The notes: generated by a model from the letters alone, not told the origin. Shown: positions 45,932 to 54,612, counted from the first letter of the stretch. The stretch is DNA of 64,000 bases from Methanoregula sp. PtaB.Bin085 (GCF_002067035.1 NZ_MVQB01000013.1:124001-188000), one strand, 5' to 3'. Program-made: numbers and translations.

Positions 45932-46345
45932 GTGACGTTCGACAAGCGGTACTGGATCTTCATCGGATCCGCGATGTTCTTTGCCAGTGTTGCATCCGTT
46001 TCTACGCTCTATCTCGCGCTGGTGCAGGAGCATTTTATGGAATGCAATTCCGTATCCGCCGCCTGTTTTGGTATGTTCGGGATGGTCCCGTGCATGGTCT
46101 TTGGCGTCTTCTCGCTCCTGCCGGTCATGATGGCAGTGCCGTATCTGTTCCGGCAGAATGAGACGCCCGGGTTCCTCTCCGTATTCGTGCTCGGGTGCTT
46201 TGTCCTGTACACGGCTCTTGACGCGGCAAACAATATCTCGGCAATCCTGGGATACCATCACATCTACCTGTTCGCCCACGCAACGCTCGACACCGCAAAC
46301 AACATCACCGGGACTGTTGTCGGCACAGGCGAATCGCACTGCTGA
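45932..46345 (+). CDS. Small integral membrane protein
   Basis: The 137-aa protein has three to four hydrophobic segments (about 8-30, 43-72, 82-105 and a weaker C-terminal one). No family is recognised. It starts at GTG. No clear Shine-Dalgarno is present. The region upstream (45668-45931) holds the divergent promoters of this gene and the lipoprotein gene. Confidence 0.55.
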   Translation: MTFDKRYWIFIGSAMFFASVASVSTLYLALVQEHFMECNSVSAACFGMFGMVPCMVFGVFSLLPVMMAVPYLFRQNETPGFLSVFVLGCFVLYTALDAANNISAILGYHHIYLFAHATLDTANNITGTVVGTGESHC

Positions 46346-46403
46346 CCTTGCAAATATGCCCAACAGCCACTATCCTGAGCGGGAAAAGCGGTATTAATGC
46401 CCC

Positions 46404-46458
46404 ATGTTGGCGGCAGCTGTTGTCATTATGGGGGTATGGGTGTATCAGCCCCCATCAT
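46404..46458 (+). repeat. Dispersed structured intergenic element, copy B (3' part)
   Basis: The segment matches the last third of copy A at 40156-40206: TGGCGGCAGCTGTTGTCATTATGGGGGTATGGGTGTATCAGCCCCCATCAT in outline, with the terminal ATGGG...CCCAT hairpin. The upstream hairpins are missing. The surrounding 512-bp gap (46346-46857) holds no gene apart from this and the hairpin element at 46656. Confidence 0.6.
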
Positions 46459-46655
46459 CGGATCGTTACATATCACGGGACAATTCATTCCCCCTGACTC
46501 GCTTCGGAATATAATACCCCGCGCAGGATGGAGAGGCGGGATAAGGAAAAACCGGTATCCTTCATCTGCCCTGCGGGTATGAGGGAATCCTGATTCTCTA
46601 ATAAAATCAGCTGAACGGGTCTGGAGAATACATTCGGGGTATAACGTCAGAACAG

Positions 46656-46712
46656 GATGAGTCCACGGGCGCTCATGGTCTGCCGACCATCACCCCATGG
46701 AGCATTACCTTA
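46656..46712 (+). repeat. Conserved hairpin element, copy 1
   Basis: ATGGTC-TGCC-GACCAT (46675-46690) forms a perfect hairpin flanked by CCACGGG (46663) and CCCATGG (46694). The same element occurs at 54417-54475, where the stem reads GGGGTC/GACCCC. Both sides of the stem have changed together, which supports a base-paired structure. Confidence 0.65.
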
Positions 46713-46857
46713 TCCTGACATTGAAAAAAGGGAGTCAAGGAAGCTTGCCCCCGCCAGCTGCCTCCTCCTTTGCTGAGAGAGCGGATCACTCCGGCAATTC
46801 CCCTGAGTATGATGCCGGAATGGATTTCTCCGGAGCCCGCTGAACACCGTATATCTT

Positions 46858-47667
46858 TTACCGGAATGTCTGACGGCCGGTACTCCGCGCGCCCCGTTCC
46901 CCGGCAAGCGCACGGTACTGTGAGAAACAGTCGATTGCCTCGGCCTCCCTGCCGAGTTTTGACAGTGCCAGCCCCTTGTTGTGCCACGTAACCGGGTCAC
47001 GGGGATCGATCGCGAGCGCCTCGTCAAACGAGCTGAGGGCTTTCTCGTGCTGCCCGAGGCCTGCAAGCGCCACGCCAAGGTTGGTCAGGACAACAGCCAC
47101 GCCGGGACTCATGTCAAGGCATGCACGGTATGCCTCCACTGCCTCCTCGAACCTTCCGAGATCCGCAAGCGATACTCCCTTGTTGTACAGGGCCTTGGGG
47201 TAGCGTCCCGAGATCGCAAGGAGGCGGTCGAAACACTCCAGCGATTTCCCGATCTCGCCGGAGAGGTAATGGCAGTTACCCAGGAAGAACCAGGCTTCGG
47301 TATGCTCCGGCACCAGGGCAACTGCCTGCCGGAACGCGTCGATCGCGCCGGTATAGTCCCCCCGGCGGTAGAGCGCGAGACCCCTGAAGAACCAGGCATC
47401 AGGCGAGAGCGGAGCTGCAGCTGCAGCCTGCTCGGCAAGGCTGAGGGCATGCGAGAAGAACCCGAGCCGGTCCACGGCGGCAGCAAGGCCGGTGAGGTAC
47501 CGGGCCTCCCGCGGCCGGGCATCGAGCGCTTTCTCAAACAGGCGGATTGCTTCAGGATATCTCCCGGCAGTAAAGAGCGCTGTACCCTCGCGATACCAGT
47601 CATCGGGATTGTCAGGTTCAAGGGGTTCGTCATCAGCGCTCCCGCCTGTTCCTTCCAGAAGGACCAT
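46858..47667 (-). CDS. Tetratricopeptide-repeat protein
   Basis: The 269-aa soluble protein contains about six to seven TPR units (WYREGTALFTAGRYPEAIRLFEKALDARP, WFFRGLALYRRGDYTGAIDAF and so on). TPR folds are protein-interaction scaffolds. No partner can be named. The divergent N-formylglutamate amidohydrolase gene lies 114 bp away. Confidence 0.9.
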   Translation of the reverse strand: MVLLEGTGGSADDEPLEPDNPDDWYREGTALFTAGRYPEAIRLFEKALDARPREARYLTGLAAAVDRLGFFSHALSLAEQAAAAAPLSPDAWFFRGLALYRRGDYTGAIDAFRQAVALVPEHTEAWFFLGNCHYLSGEIGKSLECFDRLLAISGRYPKALYNKGVSLADLGRFEEAVEAYRACLDMSPGVAVVLTNLGVALAGLGQHEKALSSFDEALAIDPRDPVTWHNKGLALSKLGREAEAIDCFSQYRALAGERGARSTGRQTFR

Positions 47668-47781
47668 GCTTCTTTACTCTCCCGGTTCTAGAATCCGGTT
47701 GCCGGAATATAACAGTTCCGCGATGGCAGATGCCAGTACCCAAACCCTTAACAGAATATCCCCGCAATAGTCCGGACAGTC

Positions 47782-48597
47782 ATGCCGGTACGAAAAAAAT
47801 ACCCGTTCCTGATCTCCGTTCCCCATGGAGGTACTGAGATCCCGGAGACTATCCGGCCGCGGCTGCTCCTTTCCGATGCGGACCTCCGGTACTATTGTGA
47901 TCCTGCAACCCGCACCCTTTTCGGGTACCGGGACCGGGTTGCCGCCTGGATCGATACGCCGGTCTCCCGCATGGTCGTTGATCTCAACCGGCCCCCGCTG
48001 CCCCTCCCGCTCCGGGATCCGGACGGGATCATCAAGCTCCGGACCATTGACGGCCGGGATGTATGGAGGCCGGGACAGGTTCCCGATATGCAGATGATCC
48101 ACCGTCTGTGTGTGGATCATTACTTCCCGTTCCACCAGCGAATCGATGAGCTGATTGACCGGTACCGGATCAGCATCGCGTTCGACTGCCATTCCATGCT
48201 CCCGTCCGGTTCGGAACTCCAGAAGGATGCCGGAAAAAAACGCCCTCTCATCTGCCTTGGCAACAACGGCGACCGGAAAGGGCGGGCAAAAAAGGGTGGC
48301 ATCGCGACATGCAGTGAAGAATGGATCACCGCTCTTGCGGACCTGTTTGAGGATGCATTTCCCGGGAACGATGCTGTTGCGATCAACAATCCCTTCTCCG
48401 GCGGGTTTATTGTCAACGCCCATTTCTGGCGCAAGGGAGTGCCGTGGATCCAGATCGAGGTGAACCGGTTACTGTACGAATCTTCATCAGGCCCGGCCCT
48501 GGCTGAAACCGGTACCGGCGGCGGACAGGTATCGCAGCTGAAGGAAAAGATCTGGAATGTTCTGGCATCCTTCTGGGATCAGGTTTCCGGAACGTAG
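47782..48597 (+). CDS. N-formylglutamate amidohydrolase family protein
   Basis: The 271-aa protein matches the FGase/HutG2 superfamily. Features are FLISVPHGGTEIPE near the N-terminus, VVDLNRPP, IAFDCHSMLPSG (metal His) and FSGGFIV. Known members hydrolyse N-formylglutamate or related amides. In a methanogen the natural substrate is uncertain. The ATG follows a divergent promoter region. Confidence 0.85.
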   Translation: MPVRKKYPFLISVPHGGTEIPETIRPRLLLSDADLRYYCDPATRTLFGYRDRVAAWIDTPVSRMVVDLNRPPLPLPLRDPDGIIKLRTIDGRDVWRPGQVPDMQMIHRLCVDHYFPFHQRIDELIDRYRISIAFDCHSMLPSGSELQKDAGKKRPLICLGNNGDRKGRAKKGGIATCSEEWITALADLFEDAFPGNDAVAINNPFSGGFIVNAHFWRKGVPWIQIEVNRLLYESSSGPALAETGTGGGQVSQLKEKIWNVLASFWDQVSGT

Positions 48598-49086
48598 CTA
48601 GAGGTCTTTCTCATACATCACGACGTCGAGAACCTTTCCTAACTTTTCACCGGTGTTCCTGATATGAGCGCACCGTTCATACCCGCATTTCTCCATCAGC
48701 CGGATACTTGCATGGTTCTCCCCGCAGAGGGTCCCGATGATGACCCGGATGCCTGATTTTGCTGCCGCGTCCTTGAGCACCTTCAGCGCTGCAACCCCGA
48801 TTCCCTTACCGGTGAATTCCGGCCGCAGGTAGATTGAAACCTCAGCCGTGCGATCGTACGCCTGGCGTTTCTTGTACCGGGTCAGGAAGCAGTACCCGAT
48901 GATGCTATCGTTCTCCTGTATCAGGAACGAGGGGTATTTCGGGTTTCCGACAAACAAAAATTCTCTCAGTTCATCTACCGTGACCGGTTCGCTGTGGAAC
49001 GTTGCCGTCGTATTCCTGACATAGTAATCATAGATATCCCTGATCGTGCCGAGATCGTTCTCTGTGACCGGGAGGAATACTGGCAT
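48598..49086 (-). CDS. GNAT-family N-acetyltransferase (Pat/Bar-like)
   Basis: The 162-aa protein shows the GNAT fold. Features are RDIYDYYVRNTTATFHSEPVT, GYCFLTRYKKRQAYDRTAEVSIYL, the acetyl-CoA loop RPEFTGKGIGVAALKVL, and NHASIRLMEKCGYE. It resembles phosphinothricin acetyltransferase-type enzymes. AAGGTGT lies four bases before ATG 49086, so I trim the 19-codon upstream extension. It ends one base after the stop of the converging amidohydrolase gene. Confidence 0.88.
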   Translation of the reverse strand: MPVFLPVTENDLGTIRDIYDYYVRNTTATFHSEPVTVDELREFLFVGNPKYPSFLIQENDSIIGYCFLTRYKKRQAYDRTAEVSIYLRPEFTGKGIGVAALKVLKDAAAKSGIRVIIGTLCGENHASIRLMEKCGYERCAHIRNTGEKLGKVLDVVMYEKDL

Positions 49087-49237
49087 AGGTACACCTTGCA
49101 TCCCGGTGCACCTGTATCTTGCGGTGGTGGGGACCCCGGGCATAACGGGTCCTCCCGATACAAGACGGAGGGTAAAAACGGATAAAAACCGAACCCCAAC
49201 AATTATCCGTCACCTTTCCCTACACACAATAGAACGC

Positions 49238-50869
49238 ATGCCGGTCAAAGTCCTCTTCATCGCCTCCGAAGACGAGGAGAACCTCTCCGTACGGTATCCC
49301 GCTGCGGCACTCCTCAGGGCCGGGCACACGGTAGAGATAGCACCGTTCTCCGTTCCGGAAGATACTGAACGGGTCTTAAAGCAGATCCACAGATTCCGGC
49401 CGGATCTCGTTGCAGTATCGATGGCGTTCCAGAGCCGGGCATTGCCGTTTTTCGATCTTATCAGGAAGATCCGCAAGAACAATGCAGCCTGCCATATCAC
49501 GGCTGGCGGCCATTTCCCCACGTTCGAATACCGGAAGATACTGGAGATGAAGATCGGGATCAACAGCATTATCCGGTTCGAGGGTGAGCAGGCCCTCGTT
49601 GAGCTGGCGGAATTCCTTGACGGCAAACGGAAGATCTCTGATATATCTAACCTCGTCTTCTGGGTTGGCAAGATGATCGTGGAGAACCGTGTTATTGACG
49701 AGTTCCCGGATCTCGATGCCCTGCCGTTCCCGGTCCGGAACGATCATCCCCAGGTCCGCCTTGGCGAGAATTTCGCTACCCTTGTCTCGAGTCGGGGGTG
49801 CTGGCACGCGGCCTGCTCCTACTGCTGCATCGGGGCCTTCCATGCAAAGAAACCGGGGAAACGGCATGCGCTGAGAAGCCCGGAGAATATCGCGAAAGAG
49901 ATAGCATGGCTGTACCACAAGCAGGGTGTCCGGCTCTTCCAGTTCCACGATGATAATTTCCTGCTGCCAAAGGAGCGGGACAGTATTGCCCGTCTCGATG
50001 CGCTGATGGCTGCGCTCGATGCAGAGAAGGTGGACGTCAGCACCACCGCCTTCCTGATCAAGGCCCGGCCCGACTCGATCACGCCAAACGTTGCAACCCG
50101 TCTCTGGAGGCTCGGGGTCGCGGGCGTCTTCCTCGGTGTCGAAAATGCTACCGACAGCGGCCTGTTTGCACTCATCCGGGGCTCGCAGGCCGATGATATC
50201 GAACGCGCGTTCGGGCTCCTGCGCCAGAATAATATTGCCGTGACCTACAACCTCCTCATCTTCCACCCGGATGCAATGCTTGACGAGATCAATGATAATC
50301 TGCTCTTTATCAGGAACCACCCGGGATACCCGTTCGATTTCGGGAGGGCCGAGATCGTTGCAGGCTCCCCTCTCGAGAAGCGGCTTGTCCGCGACGGCCT
50401 CATCAAAGGCAGCTGGCCGAACTGGGACTACCGCATCATGGATCCTGCTGTCGAGCAGATGTTCCGGATCAACCTTGCCACGTTCCGCGTTCCGGGATCG
50501 GGATACGCAAAACTCGCCCACACCCTCATCGCGCTCTCGTACCGGGCAGCGGTAGTCCGGCGGCTGTACTCAGGTCCGGTGGCAAAGGAGCTTGCCGACG
50601 AAACAACTGAACTTGTCACGAAGGGCAACACGTTTGTCCTCGACCAGATCCTGAAGATGTATGCCCTTACTGCCCGGCTTGTCTCAAAGAAAGATATTGA
50701 TGACCTTGCAGCTTCCATCCATGACGGCAGCAAAGACCTGATCAGGCAGGCGGATGCTCTCTCCCAGCGACTGGATCGGCTGCAGCAGGTGGAAAGGAAG
50801 TTCCGGAAGACCGGTGTGCCCGGCGAAGTGCAGTTCTCGACTGTTCTGCGGAAGATCTTCCGGATCTAG
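49238..50869 (+). CDS. B12-binding domain radical SAM protein
   Basis: The 543-aa protein has an N-terminal cobalamin-binding-like Rossmann domain (VLFIASEDEENLSVRYPAAALLRAG; LVAVSMAFQSRALPFFDLIRKIR). The radical SAM core follows with RGCWHAACSYCCIGAFH. The cysteines are spaced CX4CX2C rather than CX3CX2C. A C-terminal helical extension is unassigned. Such proteins methylate or rearrange unactivated carbons or phosphorus. The substrate is unknown. The open frame upstream of ATG 49238 lies in the GNAT leader and is not used. Confidence 0.85.
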   Translation: MPVKVLFIASEDEENLSVRYPAAALLRAGHTVEIAPFSVPEDTERVLKQIHRFRPDLVAVSMAFQSRALPFFDLIRKIRKNNAACHITAGGHFPTFEYRKILEMKIGINSIIRFEGEQALVELAEFLDGKRKISDISNLVFWVGKMIVENRVIDEFPDLDALPFPVRNDHPQVRLGENFATLVSSRGCWHAACSYCCIGAFHAKKPGKRHALRSPENIAKEIAWLYHKQGVRLFQFHDDNFLLPKERDSIARLDALMAALDAEKVDVSTTAFLIKARPDSITPNVATRLWRLGVAGVFLGVENATDSGLFALIRGSQADDIERAFGLLRQNNIAVTYNLLIFHPDAMLDEINDNLLFIRNHPGYPFDFGRAEIVAGSPLEKRLVRDGLIKGSWPNWDYRIMDPAVEQMFRINLATFRVPGSGYAKLAHTLIALSYRAAVVRRLYSGPVAKELADETTELVTKGNTFVLDQILKMYALTARLVSKKDIDDLAASIHDGSKDLIRQADALSQRLDRLQQVERKFRKTGVPGEVQFSTVLRKIFRI

Positions 50870-50907
50870 GGGACGATTGAATACATGGCATCCCGGAGTG
50901 TGGATTA

Positions 50908-51417
50908 ATGTCAGGTTCAGCTGATATCATCCGTCCGAACGGAGCAAAACTCCTCCTTGCGGCAACATTCCTCATCCCGTCTCTCTTCCTGGTCCTGCTC
51001 ATCACCGGCTTCACCCTGTGGGAACCTCTGGTGCCTGTTGCCCTCTCTGCGGTCATCGCCTATGGTGCGGCCTGTGCTGCCGATTCCTGTATCAGGAGCC
51101 GTGTCATGAAGATCGCGGTTGCATCGGCTGCCGCACTCGCGTCGATCTTCCTGGGATCGCTGTTGATCCGGAGCATGACCCTTGTCTGCGACCCGGTCCA
51201 TGATCCCGGGCTGGTCTGTGATCCGGTCCACGTGCCGGAGACTCCGGAACCGAGCGTTATCCCGACCGTCATGCCGGCGGAAACCACGCCGATGATCTTC
51301 GATCCGGTCCATGACCCGGGCAGCTGCAGCGCAGACGTTTGCACTGCCGCTCCCGGTATTGCGACCGGGCTTGTGGCAGAAAAACTGGAAGAGTGCCGGC
51401 GGAAGTGCGGCCGGTAA
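50908..51417 (+). CDS. Membrane protein with exposed DPVHDPG repeats
   Basis: The 169-aa protein has three hydrophobic segments (about 16-36, 42-60, 68-90). A tail follows containing three copies of a short motif, CDPVHDPG, CDPVHVPE and FDPVHDPG, and a Cys-rich end (CSADVC, LEECRRKC). The repeats and cysteines suggest metal or disulfide features, but no family is known. GTG or ATG starts are close together. I used ATG 50908. Confidence 0.65.
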   Translation: MSGSADIIRPNGAKLLLAATFLIPSLFLVLLITGFTLWEPLVPVALSAVIAYGAACAADSCIRSRVMKIAVASAAALASIFLGSLLIRSMTLVCDPVHDPGLVCDPVHVPETPEPSVIPTVMPAETTPMIFDPVHDPGSCSADVCTAAPGIATGLVAEKLEECRRKCGR

Positions 51418-51573
51418 AGGCTTGTCATGTGAGGTATTCATGGATCCGGGAAAAAACCAGTGCACGCCATTGGTATAGTGGTTCCCCCCCATTCTCCATA
51501 AAAATTGGTTAGGTTGACTCAGGCATGAACAGGATTTCACAACGAGATGATGAAAATCATATAAAAACCGGAG

Positions 51574-51714
51574 ATTTATGAGGGCTCCCCACCTCAGGGC
51601 CTCTCCAATGTACGGCGGGGTCAGAGCAGGTTCGGGAAAAACCGCTGATTGAAGGCCGCCGCGGGAGCGCTCCCGCGGGGACGGCGGTAACGATCCTTAA
51701 GGGGATATGGGGGA
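51574..51714 (+). repeat. Dispersed structured intergenic element, copy C
   Basis: The segment aligns with copy A from GAGGGCTCCCCACCTCAGGGC through the GC stem, where CCGCGGGAGCGCTCCCGCGG (51659-51678) is a perfect 20-bp palindrome. Hairpin 2 is conserved as a stem despite sequence change (TCAG...CTGA with GGTT/AACC). The last hairpin is lost. The 551-bp gap (51418-51968) carries no gene; its right end is the leader of the PEGA gene. Confidence 0.65.
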
Positions 51715-51968
51715 ACTAGCACACATCGTTTATCTTTGAGGGTGTTTTTCATAGGAGATTTCCCGGGGTATAGCGTTTAGCTGGGATCTTGTCACGAGAG
51801 TCTGGGGTGTGTCGATCCTCATAATTCGACTGAATAGGTTTTACAAATGATTTTCAACATATCTGAAAATTCCCAAAACCCGTTTCCCTGTACGGGTAAA
51901 AAAGCAGGTTCATCTCATTTACGTCCCTTCCCACAAACCTTATACCCCTCCCGCCACTACATCCCAGT

Positions 51969-52937
51969 ATGTCATCGATATATACCAGAACAATACCCCT
52001 CCTCGTATTATTCCTGCTCCTTTGCCTGCCTGCCGCAGCAGAGGTTCCCCCCGGGAGGATCACGGTGTACTCGTCGCCATCGGGTGCACTGGCCTGCATC
52101 GATGGCGGGAACTGCGATTTCACGACAGCCACGTTCACGGTCTCCGGCAACTCCCTGCATACGGTAACGGTCCGCGAAAAAGGATACCGGACATGGACAG
52201 AGAACGTGTACGTGACCTCCGATCAGACCAGCAGGGTTGACGCATACCTTGACCTGGATCCCGATGCAACCGGTATCAAAGTCAGTATTAAGCCGGGCGG
52301 TGCGACCATCTGTATGGACAACATGGACTGCCGTGCGAATGTGGGTGCAAACAGCACCTCAGGATCCACGTTCTTCCGCGGCGTGAGTCCGGGATACCAC
52401 ACGATCTCTGTGGAGGCACCGGCCGATTACGAGGATACCACCCGGCTTGTTCAGGTTGAACAGGGAAAAATCTCCGAAGTGAACATCGAGCTGGTCGCAT
52501 TTTTCGCGCCGGTTACGGCAACCATCACCACGGCGGCTCCCCGCGCCACCGGCTCGATCCGCGTGTATATTGACCGGACCGGCAGCACCGTATGTCTTGA
52601 CAATACGGACTGTTACGTCAATGTCGGCGGGAGCCCCGGCCCGGGAACCGGCACGGTTGTCTTTAGCGACGTAACTGCAAACGAGGTACATATCATCACT
52701 ATCGCCGCGGACGGGTACCGGCCGGTCTCGACGGGTATCACAGTCGGCAAGGACCAGGTGGCTACTGCGGACGTGTCGCTTCAGCCCCTTGGCAGCAGTA
52801 CGACGGAGATGACACCCTCCCAATCACAGAAACAGACCGCTCCCCCCACCATGCCGACAGCGCGATCCGGGCTGGATCCCGTTGTGGTTATCGGTGCGCT
52901 GGGGCTCTGCGCTCTGCTTCGTGTGACCCGGAAATAG
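51969..52937 (+). CDS. Secreted PEGA-repeat surface protein
   Basis: The 322-aa precursor has a signal peptide (IPLLVLFLLLCLPAAAE) and three PEGA-like repeats. Each carries a C-[IML]-D-x-x-x-C hairpin (CIDGGNC, CMDNMDC, CLDNTDC at about 34-40, 117-123 and 206-212). A Pro/Thr-rich stretch and a C-terminal transmembrane anchor (VVVIGALGLCALL) follow. PEGA domains are probable surface-protein beta folds. The paired cysteines could form disulfides. No Shine-Dalgarno precedes the ATG. Confidence 0.82.
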   Translation: MSSIYTRTIPLLVLFLLLCLPAAAEVPPGRITVYSSPSGALACIDGGNCDFTTATFTVSGNSLHTVTVREKGYRTWTENVYVTSDQTSRVDAYLDLDPDATGIKVSIKPGGATICMDNMDCRANVGANSTSGSTFFRGVSPGYHTISVEAPADYEDTTRLVQVEQGKISEVNIELVAFFAPVTATITTAAPRATGSIRVYIDRTGSTVCLDNTDCYVNVGGSPGPGTGTVVFSDVTANEVHIITIAADGYRPVSTGITVGKDQVATADVSLQPLGSSTTEMTPSQSQKQTAPPTMPTARSGLDPVVVIGALGLCALLRVTRK

Positions 52938-53204
52938 AACCATACCCTTTTCCAGAAAATCTTCCCGCCCCTGTCTTCTGCAGATTTCCCGTATTTTACG
53001 GAAGTGTTCAGGGTGTGTTTTTGCCTGACAGATCCGTGAAGCAGGTCAGGAGGCAGGTAATTGCCCGCCAGATAAGGTTTTTTACAGGTACCGACCAATA
53101 CTCGCATGCGCTGATATGAACCGGTATCCTTTCCGGGGGCTTGCAGAACAATCCCGCAAATAAATGTCATATCAGGGACAAGAACCAGGAGTTGACCACG
53201 AGTT

Positions 53205-53549
53205 ATGGCAGATGATACAATCGACCGGATGGCGAGTAAGGGTGTATCGGAAGCGGACCATGTCAAGACCCAGACGATCGAGGCACTGGAAGAGGCAGCC
53301 CGCCGGCTCCGGAATACCGATATATCCGTGAGCGGTGAGGATGTGAAAAAAATCCTGCACGGCGTCCAGGACAAGATGGACAACCTCAAGGTGGAGATCG
53401 GTGCGAAATATCACGAAGTGGAAGCCGAGTACCAGAAAAAAGTGGAGCCGGTTGAACACATGATCTGCGATCACCCCATCCCGGCGGTTGTTGTTGCCAT
53501 GGGATTCGGGTTCCTTCTCGGTATGCTGATCTCGAGATCCCGTGACTGA
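53205..53549 (+). CDS. DUF883/ElaB-YqjD-like membrane-anchored protein
   Basis: The 114-aa protein has a long charged helix (about 20-80). A terminal transmembrane segment follows (HPIPAVVVAMGFGFLLGMLISRSRD), exactly the C-terminal pattern of DUF883 proteins such as E. coli YqjD and ElaB. Those bacterial proteins tether ribosomes to the membrane in stationary phase. Here the gene heads a three-gene membrane operon. Confidence 0.78.
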   Translation: MADDTIDRMASKGVSEADHVKTQTIEALEEAARRLRNTDISVSGEDVKKILHGVQDKMDNLKVEIGAKYHEVEAEYQKKVEPVEHMICDHPIPAVVVAMGFGFLLGMLISRSRD

Positions 53550-53560
53550 CGGGGGACGGC

Positions 53561-53935
53561 ATGGAACCTGATTCCTGCGACGAAGACGTGTCGGTAGAAT
53601 CGGATCTGGCGACAACGGTCAGATATCTTGACCTCTGGCTGCGGCAGAAGACCGACCTGTTCCTGCAGCATTACGTCTTCGAGCCTTTTGATCTCCTCGG
53701 CACTAGGATGATGTACCTTGTTGTCGTCCTCACCCTCCTTGCGACGGCGGCCCTGATCATGGTTGTGGGTGTGATCTTTCTTATCGCGACCTATATACCC
53801 CTCTGGGCTGCCCTGCTTCTCTCGGGGCTGCTTGCCCTGCTGGCAGCATTGATCATCGTACAGGTATTCCTGAAAAAACCGATCGTCCTCCAGACACCAA
53901 CGGCGCGGGAGATGATGAACCGTGGAAAACCGTAG
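53561..53935 (+). CDS. Phage holin-X/YqjE-like membrane protein
   Basis: The 124-aa protein has two adjacent hydrophobic helices (about 50-78 and 82-105) after a charged N-terminus (VRYLDLWLRQKTDLF). This is the layout of putative Actinobacterial holin-X/YqjE-family proteins, which in bacteria accompany DUF883 genes. The stop overlaps the next GTG start. Confidence 0.68.
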   Translation: MEPDSCDEDVSVESDLATTVRYLDLWLRQKTDLFLQHYVFEPFDLLGTRMMYLVVVLTLLATAALIMVVGVIFLIATYIPLWAALLLSGLLALLAALIIVQVFLKKPIVLQTPTAREMMNRGKP

Positions 53936-54314
53936 ACCGATCACCGAGGATGACGTCTACCTGACCGAGCTGCTGCTCGCAAAATCCTACGGGCACCTGA
54001 AGACGTCCGTGGTAAAGGCATCGTCCGATGCACTGTCTTCCGTGGGAGAAACAGTCGGGGGAACCGTGAAGCGTCATCCTGTTGCAACGGCAGGTGCAGC
54101 CGTTGGTGCCGGTATCCTCCTGTTCATGCTGTTCCGGATCCTGGGCGGGGGAGGAGGCTCCTCCAGGCGGAGGAGTGCAGCCCCGCGGGACGAGAAGCCC
54201 CGTTCCAGCCTTTTCATGGATCTCCTTGGCATGCTCATGCCGTTCGTGATGCCCCATATCACGGCGTACCTCGAGCGATCCCTCGGCCGGATGGCTGGCA
54301 GGGACCGGGACTGA
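53922..54314 (+). CDS. Membrane protein of the DUF883/holin-X operon
   Basis: The 130-aa protein has two hydrophobic segments: Gly-rich TAGAAVGAGILLFMLFRILGG and LFMDLLGMLMPFVMPHITAYL. A basic loop (SSRRRSAAPRDEKPRSS) lies between them. It starts at GTG within the preceding gene. The arrangement recalls the bacterial yqjC-D-E-K group, with this gene in the third position. The molecular role is unknown. Confidence 0.62.
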   Translation: MENRRPITEDDVYLTELLLAKSYGHLKTSVVKASSDALSSVGETVGGTVKRHPVATAGAAVGAGILLFMLFRILGGGGGSSRRRSAAPRDEKPRSSLFMDLLGMLMPFVMPHITAYLERSLGRMAGRDRD

Positions 54315-54416
54315 GACGTGTGATCCCCGGGATTAATATTGCCGGGCCGGTGTTTCCGGTCTTCTCTTTTTTTTCAGCTCTTGAGAAAAGTATCCAGACA
54401 TGTCGTATGGTACTGC

Positions 54417-54475
54417 GATGGGGCCACGGGCGCTCGGGGTCTGCCGACCCCCGCCCCGTGGAACATTGCCGTATA
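54417..54475 (+). repeat. Conserved hairpin element, copy 2
   Basis: GGGGTC-TGCC-GACCCC (54436-54451) forms a perfect hairpin within an outer CCACGGG (54424)/CCCGTGG (54455) stem. It aligns with the element at 46656-46712, with compensatory AT-to-GC changes on both stem arms. The 298-bp gap (54315-54612) has no gene. Confidence 0.65.
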
Positions 54476-54612
54476 TGGGCATTAATAAATCGAATATGGG
54501 AATCGAAGGTTAGCTGAAGCCTCCATTCTTCTGTTCGGGATCTGATGACATCTCACACGCTCAAGGGGGCTCCCAGAAAATAAGATCTGTTCCAGATTGT
54601 TTCACCGGCCCG

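Noticed and set aside
45692-46363. 223-codon minus-strand frame opposite the small membrane protein
   Set aside because: The text is charged and random-looking, with no motifs. The plus-strand frame has coherent hydrophobic helices.
49046-49237. 64-codon N-terminal extension of the radical SAM gene
   Set aside because: The extension is antisense to the GNAT gene leader, and the conserved fold starts at MPVKVLF.
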